Assembly (NCBI RefSeq): GCF_003589595.1
Contig: NW_020656077.1
Location: 5,768,598-5,832,597, forward strand
DNA: 64,000 nucleotides
Reading direction: 5' to 3'
From: Hyposmocoma kahamanoa
Lineage: Eukaryota > Arthropoda > Insecta > Lepidoptera > Cosmopterigidae
Shown here: positions 36,090 through 48,100 of the stretch, in pieces
How positions within the stretch are numbered: position 1 is the stretch's first letter
How the letters are laid out: each line of letters opens with the position of its first letter
The notes under the pieces: generated by a model
Databases searched by the model: none
What the model saw: the letters and a program-made list of their open reading frames with translations, nothing else
What the model was told of the DNA's origin: nothing
Made by a program: the position numbers and the translations under genes

Positions 36090-37200
36090 TTATTAGAGTT
36101 GTATCTCGCTTAATGGATTTATTTATTAATTTATTAATTTTATCTAGCTCCTTTTGTCTGCAGCAGATTGGTTAAGCAATTTTTTCTGTTTTCTATAAGG
36201 TCAAGGGCTTCCTTTGCAAGTTTATTGTTCTTCTTACGAGCGGTTCCCAGGTGTTTTTTCGCTGTCTCGTTAATAGTTCTATACAATAGCTGTGATCCAC
36301 TTCAAGGTTGAACTCATTATGATCTTAGAATTTGTTTTTGAGACTTATTTGGAAGGAATCTTGGAGAGAGGCTACCTCTTTTTGATGGTGCTTTGATCAC
36401 ATATTTGTGGGAGCTTATTACGTAGTCAATTTTATTCCGAATTGTCCCATCAGGATGTACCCAAGTCCACTTTCTCGTCTCCCGCTTCTGAAAGAAGGTG
36501 TTCATGGCATAGAGCCCATTCATTTCTAGGAAGTTAACTAGAATCTGACCTCTGTTATTACGTACGCCGAGACCGAAGCCACCTACAGACCTTTCACTCA
36601 CAATAGGCTAGCCAATTTTCGCGCAAATATCGCCGACAATGGCGGTATAATGGCATGATGTGTAAGCTAACGCTTTTTCTATGTCGTCATACAACTCTTC
36701 TACTTCTTCGTCTGGTGTGAAGGATGTTGGGGCGTACACCTGGTTTGGATGGAGTATCGTTTATTTAATTATACTACTAAGTAGCGAACGCTGGTGGATA
36801 TACTCCCAACATCAACAATTTGATGTGTGATGTTTTTAGACACAAGGAATCCAAAACCTCCGAAGGTAGAATCGTCATGGCCCATGTAAAATAACAAATC
36901 ATCTGAGGATAGGTTTATCAGCTCTTCACCAGCTCTTTTTAACTCTGAGAGTCCTAGGAGATCCCATTTAATCTTTTAACTCTAACTGTTGTTCAAAGAA
37001 TCGGTCTTCTGTGCGAATCACCTTGGCGTTATAGCACGCCAAGGTCTGGGCCTTGGGTGTTTGGCTGCTGGGCATCGTCCAGCGATTCTTCGCACAGTAT
37101 CCGCTGCCAGAAGCAGGAATAGCTGGGCTGCTGGGGACTGAGGGCCGTAGTGTATTAGCACTTATCATAACAATGGGAGGTTTAGCCCTAAAACGCCGCG
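36090..37200 (-). pseudogene. RTE-type LINE, 5' part (endonuclease domain)
   Basis: The minus strand 37080-36968 reads QTLACYNAKVIRTEDRFFEQ, the start of an apurinic-like endonuclease domain. At 36601-36317 it reads GGFGLGVRNNRGQILVNFLE, MNGLYAMNTFFQKRETRKWT and WVHPDGTIRNKIDYV, later endonuclease blocks including the D.V/I motif. Stops and frameshifts lie between. It is continuous with the reverse transcriptase part once the mariner is ignored. Confidence 0.8.
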
Positions 37201-37738
37201 CTGGCTAGTGTGTCTTGGCGAGTTTTGCGTCAGAAGTTCGTTCGTTGATCGGCAGGGGATACCGCGTACAGGTGAAGTTGAGTTGGGACCGAAAGATGTT
37301 ATTTGGGCGCCCTTATGCGCCAATCCAAAGTTATAAGCGTGTTTTGCTGTTCACTGAAATAAGTTTATTCCGGCGGCACCATTTTTGAATCTCGAGGCCT
37401 ACAGTTCGTAGCTTATAAAAAAATAGATCTGATTACACAGAAAAAGTCGTGAAGTAGCTGCTAGTTATTGAATACTAAACATCATTTAAAAAGTTTCACG
37501 ATGGTTGTCGGTTTCCAATGATCTTATATATCTGTTACCCAAAATATGCATACAGTCTCCGATACTAACACTATAACCTTGAGATATATGCTGTATTTTT
37601 TAAACAAAGACTAACTGTAAAACTTTCTGACTAGCACAAACTAATTTACGACATTTTCTGGATGCAATCAGAACTAAGCTAGGAGCTGTAGTTCACGAGA
37701 TACAAATATAAGCTTAGCGAGGACAGTAAAACATTGTC

Positions 37739-37916
37739 CTAACTTCAAAACGGCGTAACGACCAAATCTAGTTTTTTACGACTAAAACGGACTAAATCGC
37801 GACTTTTTTTAGTGAAATGAGTTCTAAACGAGATTGAGGAATGGTGCCGCTGAAGTAAGTTATACCAGTGTGGACAGTAAAACACCTTTATAATTTTTGA
37901 ACGGCGCACAGACTAA
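37739..37916 (-). repeat. Right terminal inverted repeat of the nested DNA element
   Basis: The inverse counterpart of 33650-33868, with the same four sequence blocks in reverse. A MITE interrupts it at 37917; the outer tip (atttagttttttgcgac) resumes after 38440. A weaker copy of the same sequence in the left-repeat orientation lies at about 37366-37430 (ggcggcaccatttttgaatc). Confidence 0.7.
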
Positions 37917-38440
37917 GGGCGCGTTCCCATTATGTAGTAACCTTCTATTTATCGTTAGACGACTGTCGCGTCTAGCCTGTTCCCATATTACGGCTATCTG
38001 TCGTGGACATTTATTTTATTGTTGTACGACTGTCGTGTCTAGCTGTTCTCACTAGATCGTGACGACAATTTATTAGCTCACGGCAACCGCCTTGTCGTAT
38101 TCACTATATAAGCTGAGATTATTTGTCGTCACATTTTTATCGTGACGTTTTATTTGTCGTCGAACGACTGCCGTTCTAGCTTTTCCCATTGTCAGGACAG
38201 TCTGTCGTCGTAACGTCAATAAAGTCGTGAACGACAGTTAATCGTGTTGTACACACGCCAGCACGTCAAGCTACACATTGACGTATCATGGTCCGTTGCA
38301 TTGGAGGCGATTTTCGAACGAAAATGTGTAGTCTGATGTGCCGTTGTCCGTACATATGTGAACAACTTCATTTAAATATACAAGCTGCGACACTTTAAAC
38401 TGCACGACTATTTGTCTTCACGACGTAATGGAACGCGCCT
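37917..38440. mobile_element. Harbinger-like MITE, copy 1
   Basis: The ends gggcgcgttcccattatg and (reverse strand) aggcgcgttccattacgtcg form a terminal inverted repeat shared with 57720-58178. The interior is filled with short permuted copies of gtcgtcacg and cgacaga. No coding capacity. Its target duplication is not clean (TAA on the left, TTA on the right). Confidence 0.8.
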
Positions 38441-39043
38441 TTAATTTAGTTTTTTGCGACATACCTTCATGATATACGTACAATTGAACACAGGCGGCCC
38501 ACTCACCCTCCCGCTTGTTGATAGGGTAACATACATATAATTATGGACCTAGATAGGGCAAAAGGGTAACTAATTATTCTGTGTAGGTAAGAAAACCAAG
38601 TGAAATTGGAACCTCTGCCATATTTCGGAAAAATAAATATTTATTCCCATTCCTGAGTCAGTAATAGATTATACGGCACCTGTTTGCTAATTTCGACTGA
38701 TTTTCTAAGTTCTCTTATAATAAAAAGATTAACAGACTTTTTTATGTGCAAAATATCATTGCAGATTATATTAAGCTTTTTGCAAGTAAATAGAACTTAA
38801 AACTGGCTAATAAAGAGCTGACTAACGAATTTGTGACATAGCTTATCTTGGCGTCAAGTCAAATGAGCGGATAAACAATCAAGAGTTCTTTTTTCAACTT
38901 AGCAAATGTTTCATTTTTCATGTTTGTTTGGAAAATAAATGTTTAAATTTGCCCTTTTAGTTTAAATACTTTGGTTTACAGTAATTATGTTAGAATTATG
39001 TTAGTCTAGGTCTGATGTCGCAAGACGCTCTCGCTTATCTCCG

Positions 39044-39172
39044 ATGGAGTGTGAGACGAGCGATAGTAAAAAATTATTTAAAGTTTTCGAATCAAAAAAG
39101 AAGAAATGTAGAAAAAAGCGCGAAGTTTTGGATGATTCTGTAAATTCGCAAGCCACCATGGAGTCGAACAGC
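39044..39172 (+). CDS. Second gene, probable first coding exon
   Basis: It begins ATGG with an open frame of 43 codons, MECETSDSKKLFKVFESKKK then KCRKKREVLDDSVNSQATME, and ends in a strong donor gtaagtac in phase 0. The next usable exon on this strand (56859) starts in phase 0. The basic, soluble composition fits the rest of the protein. The link across 17.7 kb is inference. Confidence 0.55.
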
Positions 39173-42100
39173 GTAAGTACGACATCAGCAACAATTCTAA
39201 CCCGGCTACGGCGAAGCGAGAGTTGAAGATTTTAGCACCGTACGTACTTACATATACTATGTGTATTTTCATATTATTCCGTCAAGACCGTTCACTACTT
39301 AACTGGTTTCAACGTACGAGGTATCAGTGACGAATGTTTGTCTTGATTTTTTGCGTGTTACAGACAAAATATTATTATAAATAGTTATCGGAGGGCATTA
39401 TGCTTGTCAAATATATTGAAAAATTGATATATTGTCTCTGAAACATTGGAGCTTATTTTAATAATAATATTAGTTTATTTCAGCTTTTGTACGCAATTTA
39501 TGATTATAGAGTTAGTTTTTTAACTTTATTTTTATGAATACATGTATTTACCTCTACACTAGTTTAAAATATTATTTGTTATATAAACATAATAACGTAG
39601 GATGTATATTCAAAGAAAACAACTGATTGGCATATACACTTCCGGACACATAATTCGAGCCACCACGCATTTTCAGTGTTAAGTTTAAACAATAAGCCCT
39701 AAGCTTAAACAATGTTTGATTGATCAACAATTGTATTAATTGTTGCAATTTTGAAACTTGTTTTTGTAATATCAAGTGACGAGGCGAACAAGTCGTGCGC
39801 ATGATGATAAGCTACACGCCTGTCCATAACAGTTGCTGTGCCACTCAAGAGTTTTAAATCTCAAAGATCTGAGGGGCACTGCCACTGCGCCCGTCACCCT
39901 GAGACATAAGTTGACAAGTCCCATGTGCTTGTAATTTCACCAGCAAAGCGAGTACACTAAACGTCTTTTCCATAAGTCCTTGTTAGGAATTTGGATTTGC
40001 AAAACGGAGGGTAAACTTTTTCTTCGATTACAACACTATTTTTGTATTCTAGCTCTTAGAAATTTCTTTTTTAATTATGTGTCTGGGAGTATATTGATTC
40101 CAGTCGTTAGGTTGAAAGGCATATAATTATTGTTGAATAAGACTCTTTGAACACAGAAGGCCGTGCACTCCGTAAAGTCTGCTAAAGCGATCCTGACAAG
40201 TTCGCGAGATGAAACGCGGTCCGCCACCCATGCGCATGCCCAAAAAAGGTTATTGTACTTAATGTAATATTAAAGCGAAAACAATGTATTTTTCAGTCTA
40301 GTCAACGTGTATAACATAAAATTATACAAATTTCATAATTTTTTTGTTACATTCGTTTTGCATAATTGAATGACACATTTTTGATATTCCTGCAATTGTA
40401 CGTAACGTGTGGTACATAAAAAACCGACCTCAAAAGTTCGTGGAATTACATCAGTTTGCCAAGTTTTATTGGAATCAGTTACCGGAAAGTGTGCGAATTG
40501 ATCCGCTAGTTTGCCGCCCTTAGAGGTGGAATATTTTCTTCATATGTAAATGGGCCCACTACTGTATACTTTCTTTCCAACAAAAAAAAGAATCCCAAAA
40601 TCGGTTCACAAACGCCGAAGCTAAAAAGAAAAGTACAGTCTTCAACAAAAAGTACAGAACTTCCTCCTTTTTTGAAGTTGGGTAAAAATAGTCCGCGTCT
40701 TATGTGTGGTATTGTCACAGTAGCTGTAAAATTGTTTCCCGTCTAGACAGGAATATAATCACGTCATTTCACTCCTTTTAGTTACTGGATCCTTTTGACT
40801 ACAAACAATTATTGAGAATTGATTTTGTTCATGTAAGAAGAATATAATTTTTTTTAAATAACCAACCTACGCACTTGGTTCTTATTGCGTATTCTGTGCA
40901 TCTACTTTTGGCTACACCGCAAAAGTTAAATGGTCAATTGCACTGAAAATCTCCAGTGTTCAATACAAACAAATATCAGTAAGAGTATCTATTGATTTCT
41001 ATGAACATTAAACCATTTATAATCTATACTTTTCGAGATCAAGCAACGGCTGTTGTGGGAAATCAAAACAATTTAATTCGAGTTGTTTCGAGTAAGTAGT
41101 TCTTCTCGTACAATTTAGCTTGAATAGAATGACTGGTCGACAAAATTCGAATGACATTTTTATAGCAGCGTTCTGTAGATTGCTTTTTGGAAACGACGAA
41201 ACCATTATACTAATAATAATAATTTCGCATTTAAAAATTTAAAATTAATCCTAGGCCATGGGAGAGGCGAGTCTAAAATATATCCAAAATTGTAATAATA
41301 AAAGTATTTCATTCAGAATATTAGTAAGTTTTATAATAAAGTGAAATGAAAATTATGTCCGGGCCGCAACTAATTCTTGTAAACATTGGGGAGTCCCACC
41401 GGTCTATAAACATTCAGGAGTCCGCTGGAGCTACCGCGGAGGCGGGTTAGAATTATTTTACTTTTTTACGTTCTGACTCTAATAATAATGATCATTGAAG
41501 TCTATAAATCACTTTTCGGTTAATTATTCTAAGATATTGTTATTGTTTTTTTGTTGCAATTACACACGATGAAGTTATGTCGGATGGAAAAAGTTTATGA
41601 TGGGTCAATGGAAGGGACACCTAACAAATACAAAGTCGATGAAATCTTCTAGAAGGAAAATAAAAATTACTCGTTTGAGCTACACTTATTACTTTTGGTT
41701 AAATTTGTATTTTTGGTGATTTTTTATCTAATGTACTATCATTTACGTATGCTCGATTACGTTTTATGGTATTGGTGCGTAGGTCAATGTTTTATGGAAA
41801 TTAAATTGATAATTAACTAGTAGTGGTGTCACGCATATTAAACATTATTCGTTGGGTAGAATCTATTGAGTTGATTTCAGACGTTACCAGCACAAAATTA
41901 CACTTCAAATATCGCTCACTGAGAATGATAGCGTCACTACATAAAACTATTTTTTTTAATATTTTTAACGTCATCTTGGATTTGAGAGCACAAACTTAAA
42001 GTAACGCAAAAACCCCCGTGTAAATTGTTTGCTTAGAATTTGCTACATGACGTAAAGACGTTATGCTGTATAAGGGGAATGGGGCACAGGAGACAGCGCG

Positions 42101-45100
42101 ATAGGCGATTAACACACTGCACCACGCCCCGCGACGGAGTGCGGAGCTGCGTTTTTTAACGTTGTACTGAAGCACCTCAGTTTGTATGGAAAATACGCAC
42201 ACGTCGAACACTTTGACAACGCTTTTCCGGCGCACGCGGTTTTACGCGGCGAACCATAGGGTATGGCACACTGGGCTCCGCACTACCGCGGAGATTTTTA
42301 ATCAATTTGTGTCTATTCCAGTAATTTTCCATCGGATTATCCCTAACAAATAATCAAAGGATTCAGTTGACATACGTGTGTAGTTGAAAAATTAATCTTC
42401 ATATTTTCTTAAATCTTTGTAATGAATTTGAATGTTATCTTCGGTGTCTTTTTATTTGAGTAAACAAAAACCAAATGGACAGTACTACTAGTAGTAGTAC
42501 TACAGTAGTAACTGCAGCGTCCTGAATGAGTTCTGTATTATTAACCATTCTTGTCAAAGCAGGATCTCACTTACTTGTACAATCACTACGAAGCGAGTAC
42601 TTTAAGTGGCGCGGGGCCGCTAGACCGCCGCCCCCGCGCAGATCTGCGTCTCCGCCACCGCGCGCGTGATTCCGCGTCTCCCACCGGACGCGTGATTCCG
42701 CGTCTCGCGCGGCGCGGTGCAGTGTGTTAATCGCCTTACTGACACTTTTGGCAGTGACATAGACCGCCGAGTTGTGAAACAGTTTACTAGTAACTCCGTG
42801 AAGGATATCGTAATTTTTTGGATAGTGTCGTTTTGCATTAAGACTAATATAGTACAGAATTGCTGAGGCAGATATACGCTGGAGTGGATAAGTTAAAGAG
42901 TAATTTAGCCCTTTATTTTCCAAGTCTGAAATTAAATTTCATGCCATAATTTGTTTTTATGAATTTATTGTTACGATATTGCACAATAAGAATTGTTATT
43001 TTACATGAAAAGATTATCAGGAATAGTGATACCAAACGAAATTCTCAAAAATACCTTTATTTTATTTTGGTAGATGAAAAATTTTATAATACCTACTTCT
43101 AGACATGAGCGCCGCGTCGGTGCGCCGCCGACGCCGCCGCCGCGTTTCCCCCTGCGCCGCCGCCGCCGACAACTTATCAGATCTGTTCAGATCAGTTCGA
43201 TCAAGCGCTCCGACGGGCACGCTTCCTTACTGTGTGTGCTAGTGGAAATGGCGACGCCAGAAATTAACATTTCTAGGATAAAACTTAGTGATATTATATT
43301 CGAAGATGTTTTGTTCAAAACATTAATTTGTCAATCTCTGGCGTCGCCATACCATGCGTACGATCGGAGCGCCTGATCGAACTGATAAAAATTTGTTTAA
43401 TGAAGTAAATGCTTTATCTTATTTTTCCTTTGAAAAAGGTTTTGTATAACGGCTTTTGTAAAAACCAATACCGCTACACAAATTCGTTTCTGGGTTGCGC
43501 TCGCGCCGCCGAAACGCCGCCGCCGCCGCCGGTTGGTCCATTATCAGCGCTCATATCTAAATACTTCTAAAACTATGTAGGTTCCCTTTTATTTTAGCTG
43601 AAAACCGCATTCAAAAAATCTTTGTTGGGTAAGAAATTGCAGTTATCACAATTTTCAGAACTCAGTTGCTCATTAATCAAAATAAAAAATTTCGCAATGT
43701 GTCACTGTCATTTATAGCGTGCAATGTGTCCAGTTGATAAATTTTAACATCAATTCTCGATTCCACTGAACGTGTCCACATTTACATGTGTCATTCTAGT
43801 CAAGCTAAATTTTACGGAGCATGGTGTTGATGATAATATCATAATATAATTACATTTATTTTATATTACTTTGTTATGAGGTTTCGTGTTAAATATAAAA
43901 ATTTTGGTTCAGATAAAACGGTACACGAAAATTAAATGAGTTTCTACTGCTGTACCTACTCAATCCATACACGTGCCACTGTTGGGCACGACTTTTCTCT
44001 ACGCAGAAAATTATTACTTACTAATTTTTTTCATTATAGCATACAAATTGATTTTATAGTATACAAACTATTGCATGTACGTGGGGCACACTATAGTTTC
44101 CGGAATGAATAAGAAAAAAATACTATAAATGATCAGCAATGAATTTATTGTTTCTCAAAATATTCTCCATTCGCGTTAATACACTTTTTCATACGAATGA
44201 ACCGATTTTGAAAACATTTATGCCACTCCTCCGTGACAATCTCTGAAACATATTTTTCACACTCTTCTACAGCCTCTTCAGGTGATGAAAATCGTTGACC
44301 ACGTAACTGGTTCTTAATTTTTGGAAATAAATAAAAGTCACAAGGTGCCAGGTCGGGACTGTACGTTGGATGCTCATAAGGTCAACGTTGTTCACCTTCA
44401 AAAATTCATTTGTCTGCTTGGCCGTGTGAGAACTGGCATTATCGTGGTGCAAGATGATACGGCGTTTACGGTTACTTTTACCGAGTTTGTCAATAACTTG
44501 CAGCAAACAAATGGTATGGTACAACGATTCTCCAAAGCAACAGTAGTCACGTGTCCAGTTTTATTAAAAAAAGAAGCAATCATCCGCTTAGATACACTTT
44601 GCACGCGTGCCACTTTGGTTGGTTTCGGCTCATTTCGAAAGCCCCATATGCTCGATTGCTGCTTTGTTTTGGAATCGTAACTATAATCCATGTTTCGTCA
44701 CCTGATACTATGTCTCACACCAAATTTGACGCCCCTTCGTCGAACCTGGTAAGCATGGCATTGCACCAAGTGTCGCGATCCGTTTTTTGAGCCTCAGGCA
44801 AATTGTGTGGGATCAACCGAGAGCACAGCTTTTTCACACCCAAATGTTTGTGTAGTATTTGACTCATGCCTATGCCTAAAGATGCTCGAATCTCATGGTA
44901 TGTTACACGTTAGTCTGTTTTGATCATAAGGCAAACAGCATCGATGTTTTTGTTGTTCACAGCAGTGGTCGGGCGACCATCACGAAATTCGTCACTGAGA
45001 TTCACACAACCGTGTTTGAATTTTGCAAATCAGTTATAAATAGTCGCCTTGCATAGCGCTTCATCGCCAAGAGCAGTTTAAAGCCGAGCGAAGCTCCGCT

Positions 45101-48100
45101 GAGCTGTTAATTTACACCTAGGGTCGTATTCTAGAACTCTATTCAATGCTGAAGTAAAAAAAAAAAAAAGGATTGCACTGGAAACACAAGCACTGGAAAT
45201 ACGACCCTAATGGCAGGGACTTGAGTATGATTACGAGTGCTTTAAACCATACTCAAATCCTGGCTTGAGCATTGAGTGGATAGAGTTCTGGAATACGACC
45301 CTTAAAGTCTTAGAAAATCATACTACGAAAATTTTCATGAGTTAAATCCATGGTGATGTAGACAACCAATTGACCAACCAACCAACCAACTAATGACAGT
45401 CAGTTGAAACAAATTGTATTCTACAGCCAAAGAGTTCCATTTTCAAATGTTGTAATTACTTTTCAAATATTGTTTATGTAAGTTTTAAATATTGTTTATG
45501 TAACCAGTTCCGGAAACTTACAGTGCGCCCTATATACCTAGGTTTCATCCGGCTGGAGTCGTATCCAGACCATTCTACATAGGAGGCAAACGTCCTCGCA
45601 ATTTGCCATGACTGGTTTGCATTTACCTGTATGTAAATCTGCTCTGAGAATGCAATATTATGTGGCGAAACAGGGATCGCGATAGCAGCCCGTCGGGCTC
45701 CCCTTGTCCTGTGATCGATGCACAACGTCTACGCTCCCCGAGACGCCATAGACGTTCACAGTGAGTGTTTATTTATAAGTAGCTATTTGTCGCCTCCTGG
45801 ATGAGAGTATAACTTCTACAAATTCAGGATGTAGTTACCCTGTTTACATATGTGTTGTTTGTTGTATACATACGTTCGAACAAATCAAGTTACTCAGGTA
45901 TATACATAAATATTATTATGTACTAGATACAGGATTTGCCCATCAGTTTAACTTAAATACCTTGTGTGTTCATAAGTTTGTGACGAACTTTGACTTAAAA
46001 TTAAAACAAAATGATACTGACAGCTGTTTAATTCTTATTTTAATTTTGAATTTTTTGAATTTGTTGTATAAGTAAGTTTTTAAATTAATTTATATTATTT
46101 TTGTCGTGATAGGAGGGAACAAAACAGTTTCGTGCGACAGTAATTTCGCCAAAGTGGTTGCCCGCGGTCTGTAAGGACGACTGCGATACCAACATCAAAA
46201 CAATTAGGGGAAGGTTGGGCAAGAAGGGCTTTTTAAGAAACTGAAAAGAAATTTAATGAATGAATTAAATATAACCAAGCACAACCTCTGGCTATGTATA
46301 TTATAATTATGGCAAATAACACTCAAGTAATTAACACTCCAGAGCAACATCACTTAAAAAAAATGCCAAAAACCCGTTTTAGGGGATCGGTAAATCGGGT
46401 ACTGGGGTACAGCGGGCAAAAAGAGTACAACATAATTTGAATTACATCCTAGTCAGGATTTCTGATTTCTCGATTTTGTTTTCTTCAGTTTCGAGAATTC
46501 TTGTACTCGATTTCTAGAGTTTCTCGAGTTGTTCGAGAAATTTTTAAAAATCTAACAGCTTAATCAGTTGTAAATTATCTTAAAAAAAAGAATTGATATC
46601 AACTTTTCTAAATGGTTTAGGTCTGTGAATTTTCGGTAGTGGCCCGGAGTGAATTCCGTGGTTCTTGGTCCCGGGTTCGATTCCCGTTAGGATCAATTTG
46701 GACAATTGATTTTTTTGAATTGGATCTGGTATGTAACCATAGTCTTGTAAGACAACCACCAAAGTTCCCGTTATTAGGGCTCGTGCAGCGTGCCGGCGAT
46801 ATTTCGCGACAGCGGTCGTAGCGACTTCTAACGTCGAAATACAGTGCAGTTTGCGGGCGACTAGAGACGAAATACTACCGGCGACCGACCGATAGCTTAT
46901 TGAATTTTCGAAGAATTAACACACTTACAGGGAAAATGGATATAGTATGAAATAGTCTGTGACTCTCTGATCATATTGAACATTTTTCAGAGTTTTTGCA
47001 AAACTTGGCTATGTGGCCAAATCGCAGAACGTCGTCGTTTTCTCGCTTTTTTTCGATTTCGGTATATTTGCCAATCACAGGTCTAGAAAATGCGGGAAAA
47101 CAACTATCTAAAAGTATTATTTTCTATTTTCTATAAATATTGTTTTTAAAAACGCGCCTTTCTCGCTCCTTTTTTCCTCGATCTACTGTTTTTTTGGTGC
47201 AATATCTTCCGATTTTTCCAGATTGGTCCTGGCAGTGTTGCCAGTCAGATCAGTCGTAGCAAGCGACTAGCGACGACTGATCGCTGCAAGTCTCACGATC
47301 AATGGTTGCCGGTCGCGGGCACGCTGAACGACGCCGTTCAGGTCTATGTCTTAAAACAACCGCAGTCGCGACATATCGCCGGCACGCTACACGAGTCCTT
47401 ACAGCCCGACGTCACCGCTGACTACCTTTCAAACAAATATAACTTACTATTTAGAAGCTACGTGACACTTTATATTGCTCGCGGCGACACAAACGGCCAA
47501 CGACAGGATGCGTCGAGCATCGCCGCGTTGCGAAATGCAGCTTTACTCTTTGTAAAAGAAATGTCTACTTTGTTTAGTAGAGAATATGTATACCAAGAAG
47601 CTGAGTTTTTGTTTTGGTACTAAACGCCATCTGTAATAAACATATTAAATTAAATAAAAAGTGTACCTACCCGTTTTGTCCGTACCCGTTTTGCCCTGAA
47701 CCTCCCAATCGTAATAAAAAAATAAAAATAAAATAAAATAACTTACAGACTTCTGAAGGTGGTCCATATAAAAGTGTTAGTAAAACAAAATTAAAATCTT
47801 AAGGAACTAAGTGTTAGTATACAATAAAAAACCAAATGAAAAAATAAAAATATAAAATCAGAAACATTACGACCTTAATCCACGCCGGGAATTATTAACA
47901 AAATTCAATGTTTTGTTAATTAATGCACTCTTATCAGATAGCATACAGACCAAACGTTGTCATGGTATGCATTAATGTACAGTAAACTTTGCATAAATCA
48001 TAAAAACCGCGCACACACCTTTCATTTATTTTAATTTTTTAGCGCAGAAATTTATAGAGGCTCCTGTTTACTCGGCTAACTTCTGCCGCTCCCCGTGGCG

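Larger units (their letters stand above)
30861..39043. other. Intergenic region between osa and the second gene
   Basis: No cellular gene is seen. It contains a MITE-like repeat (31944-32156) and the nested transposon cluster at 33650-38440. The stretches 30861-31940, 32160-33640 and 38445-39040 are AT-rich with nothing recognised; the last should hold the promoter of the second gene. Confidence 0.6.

Noticed and set aside
47306..47623. 105-residue open frame starting inside the MITE at 46777
   Set aside because: It begins within the inverted repeat and runs into unique sequence with no recognisable domain or splice sites.
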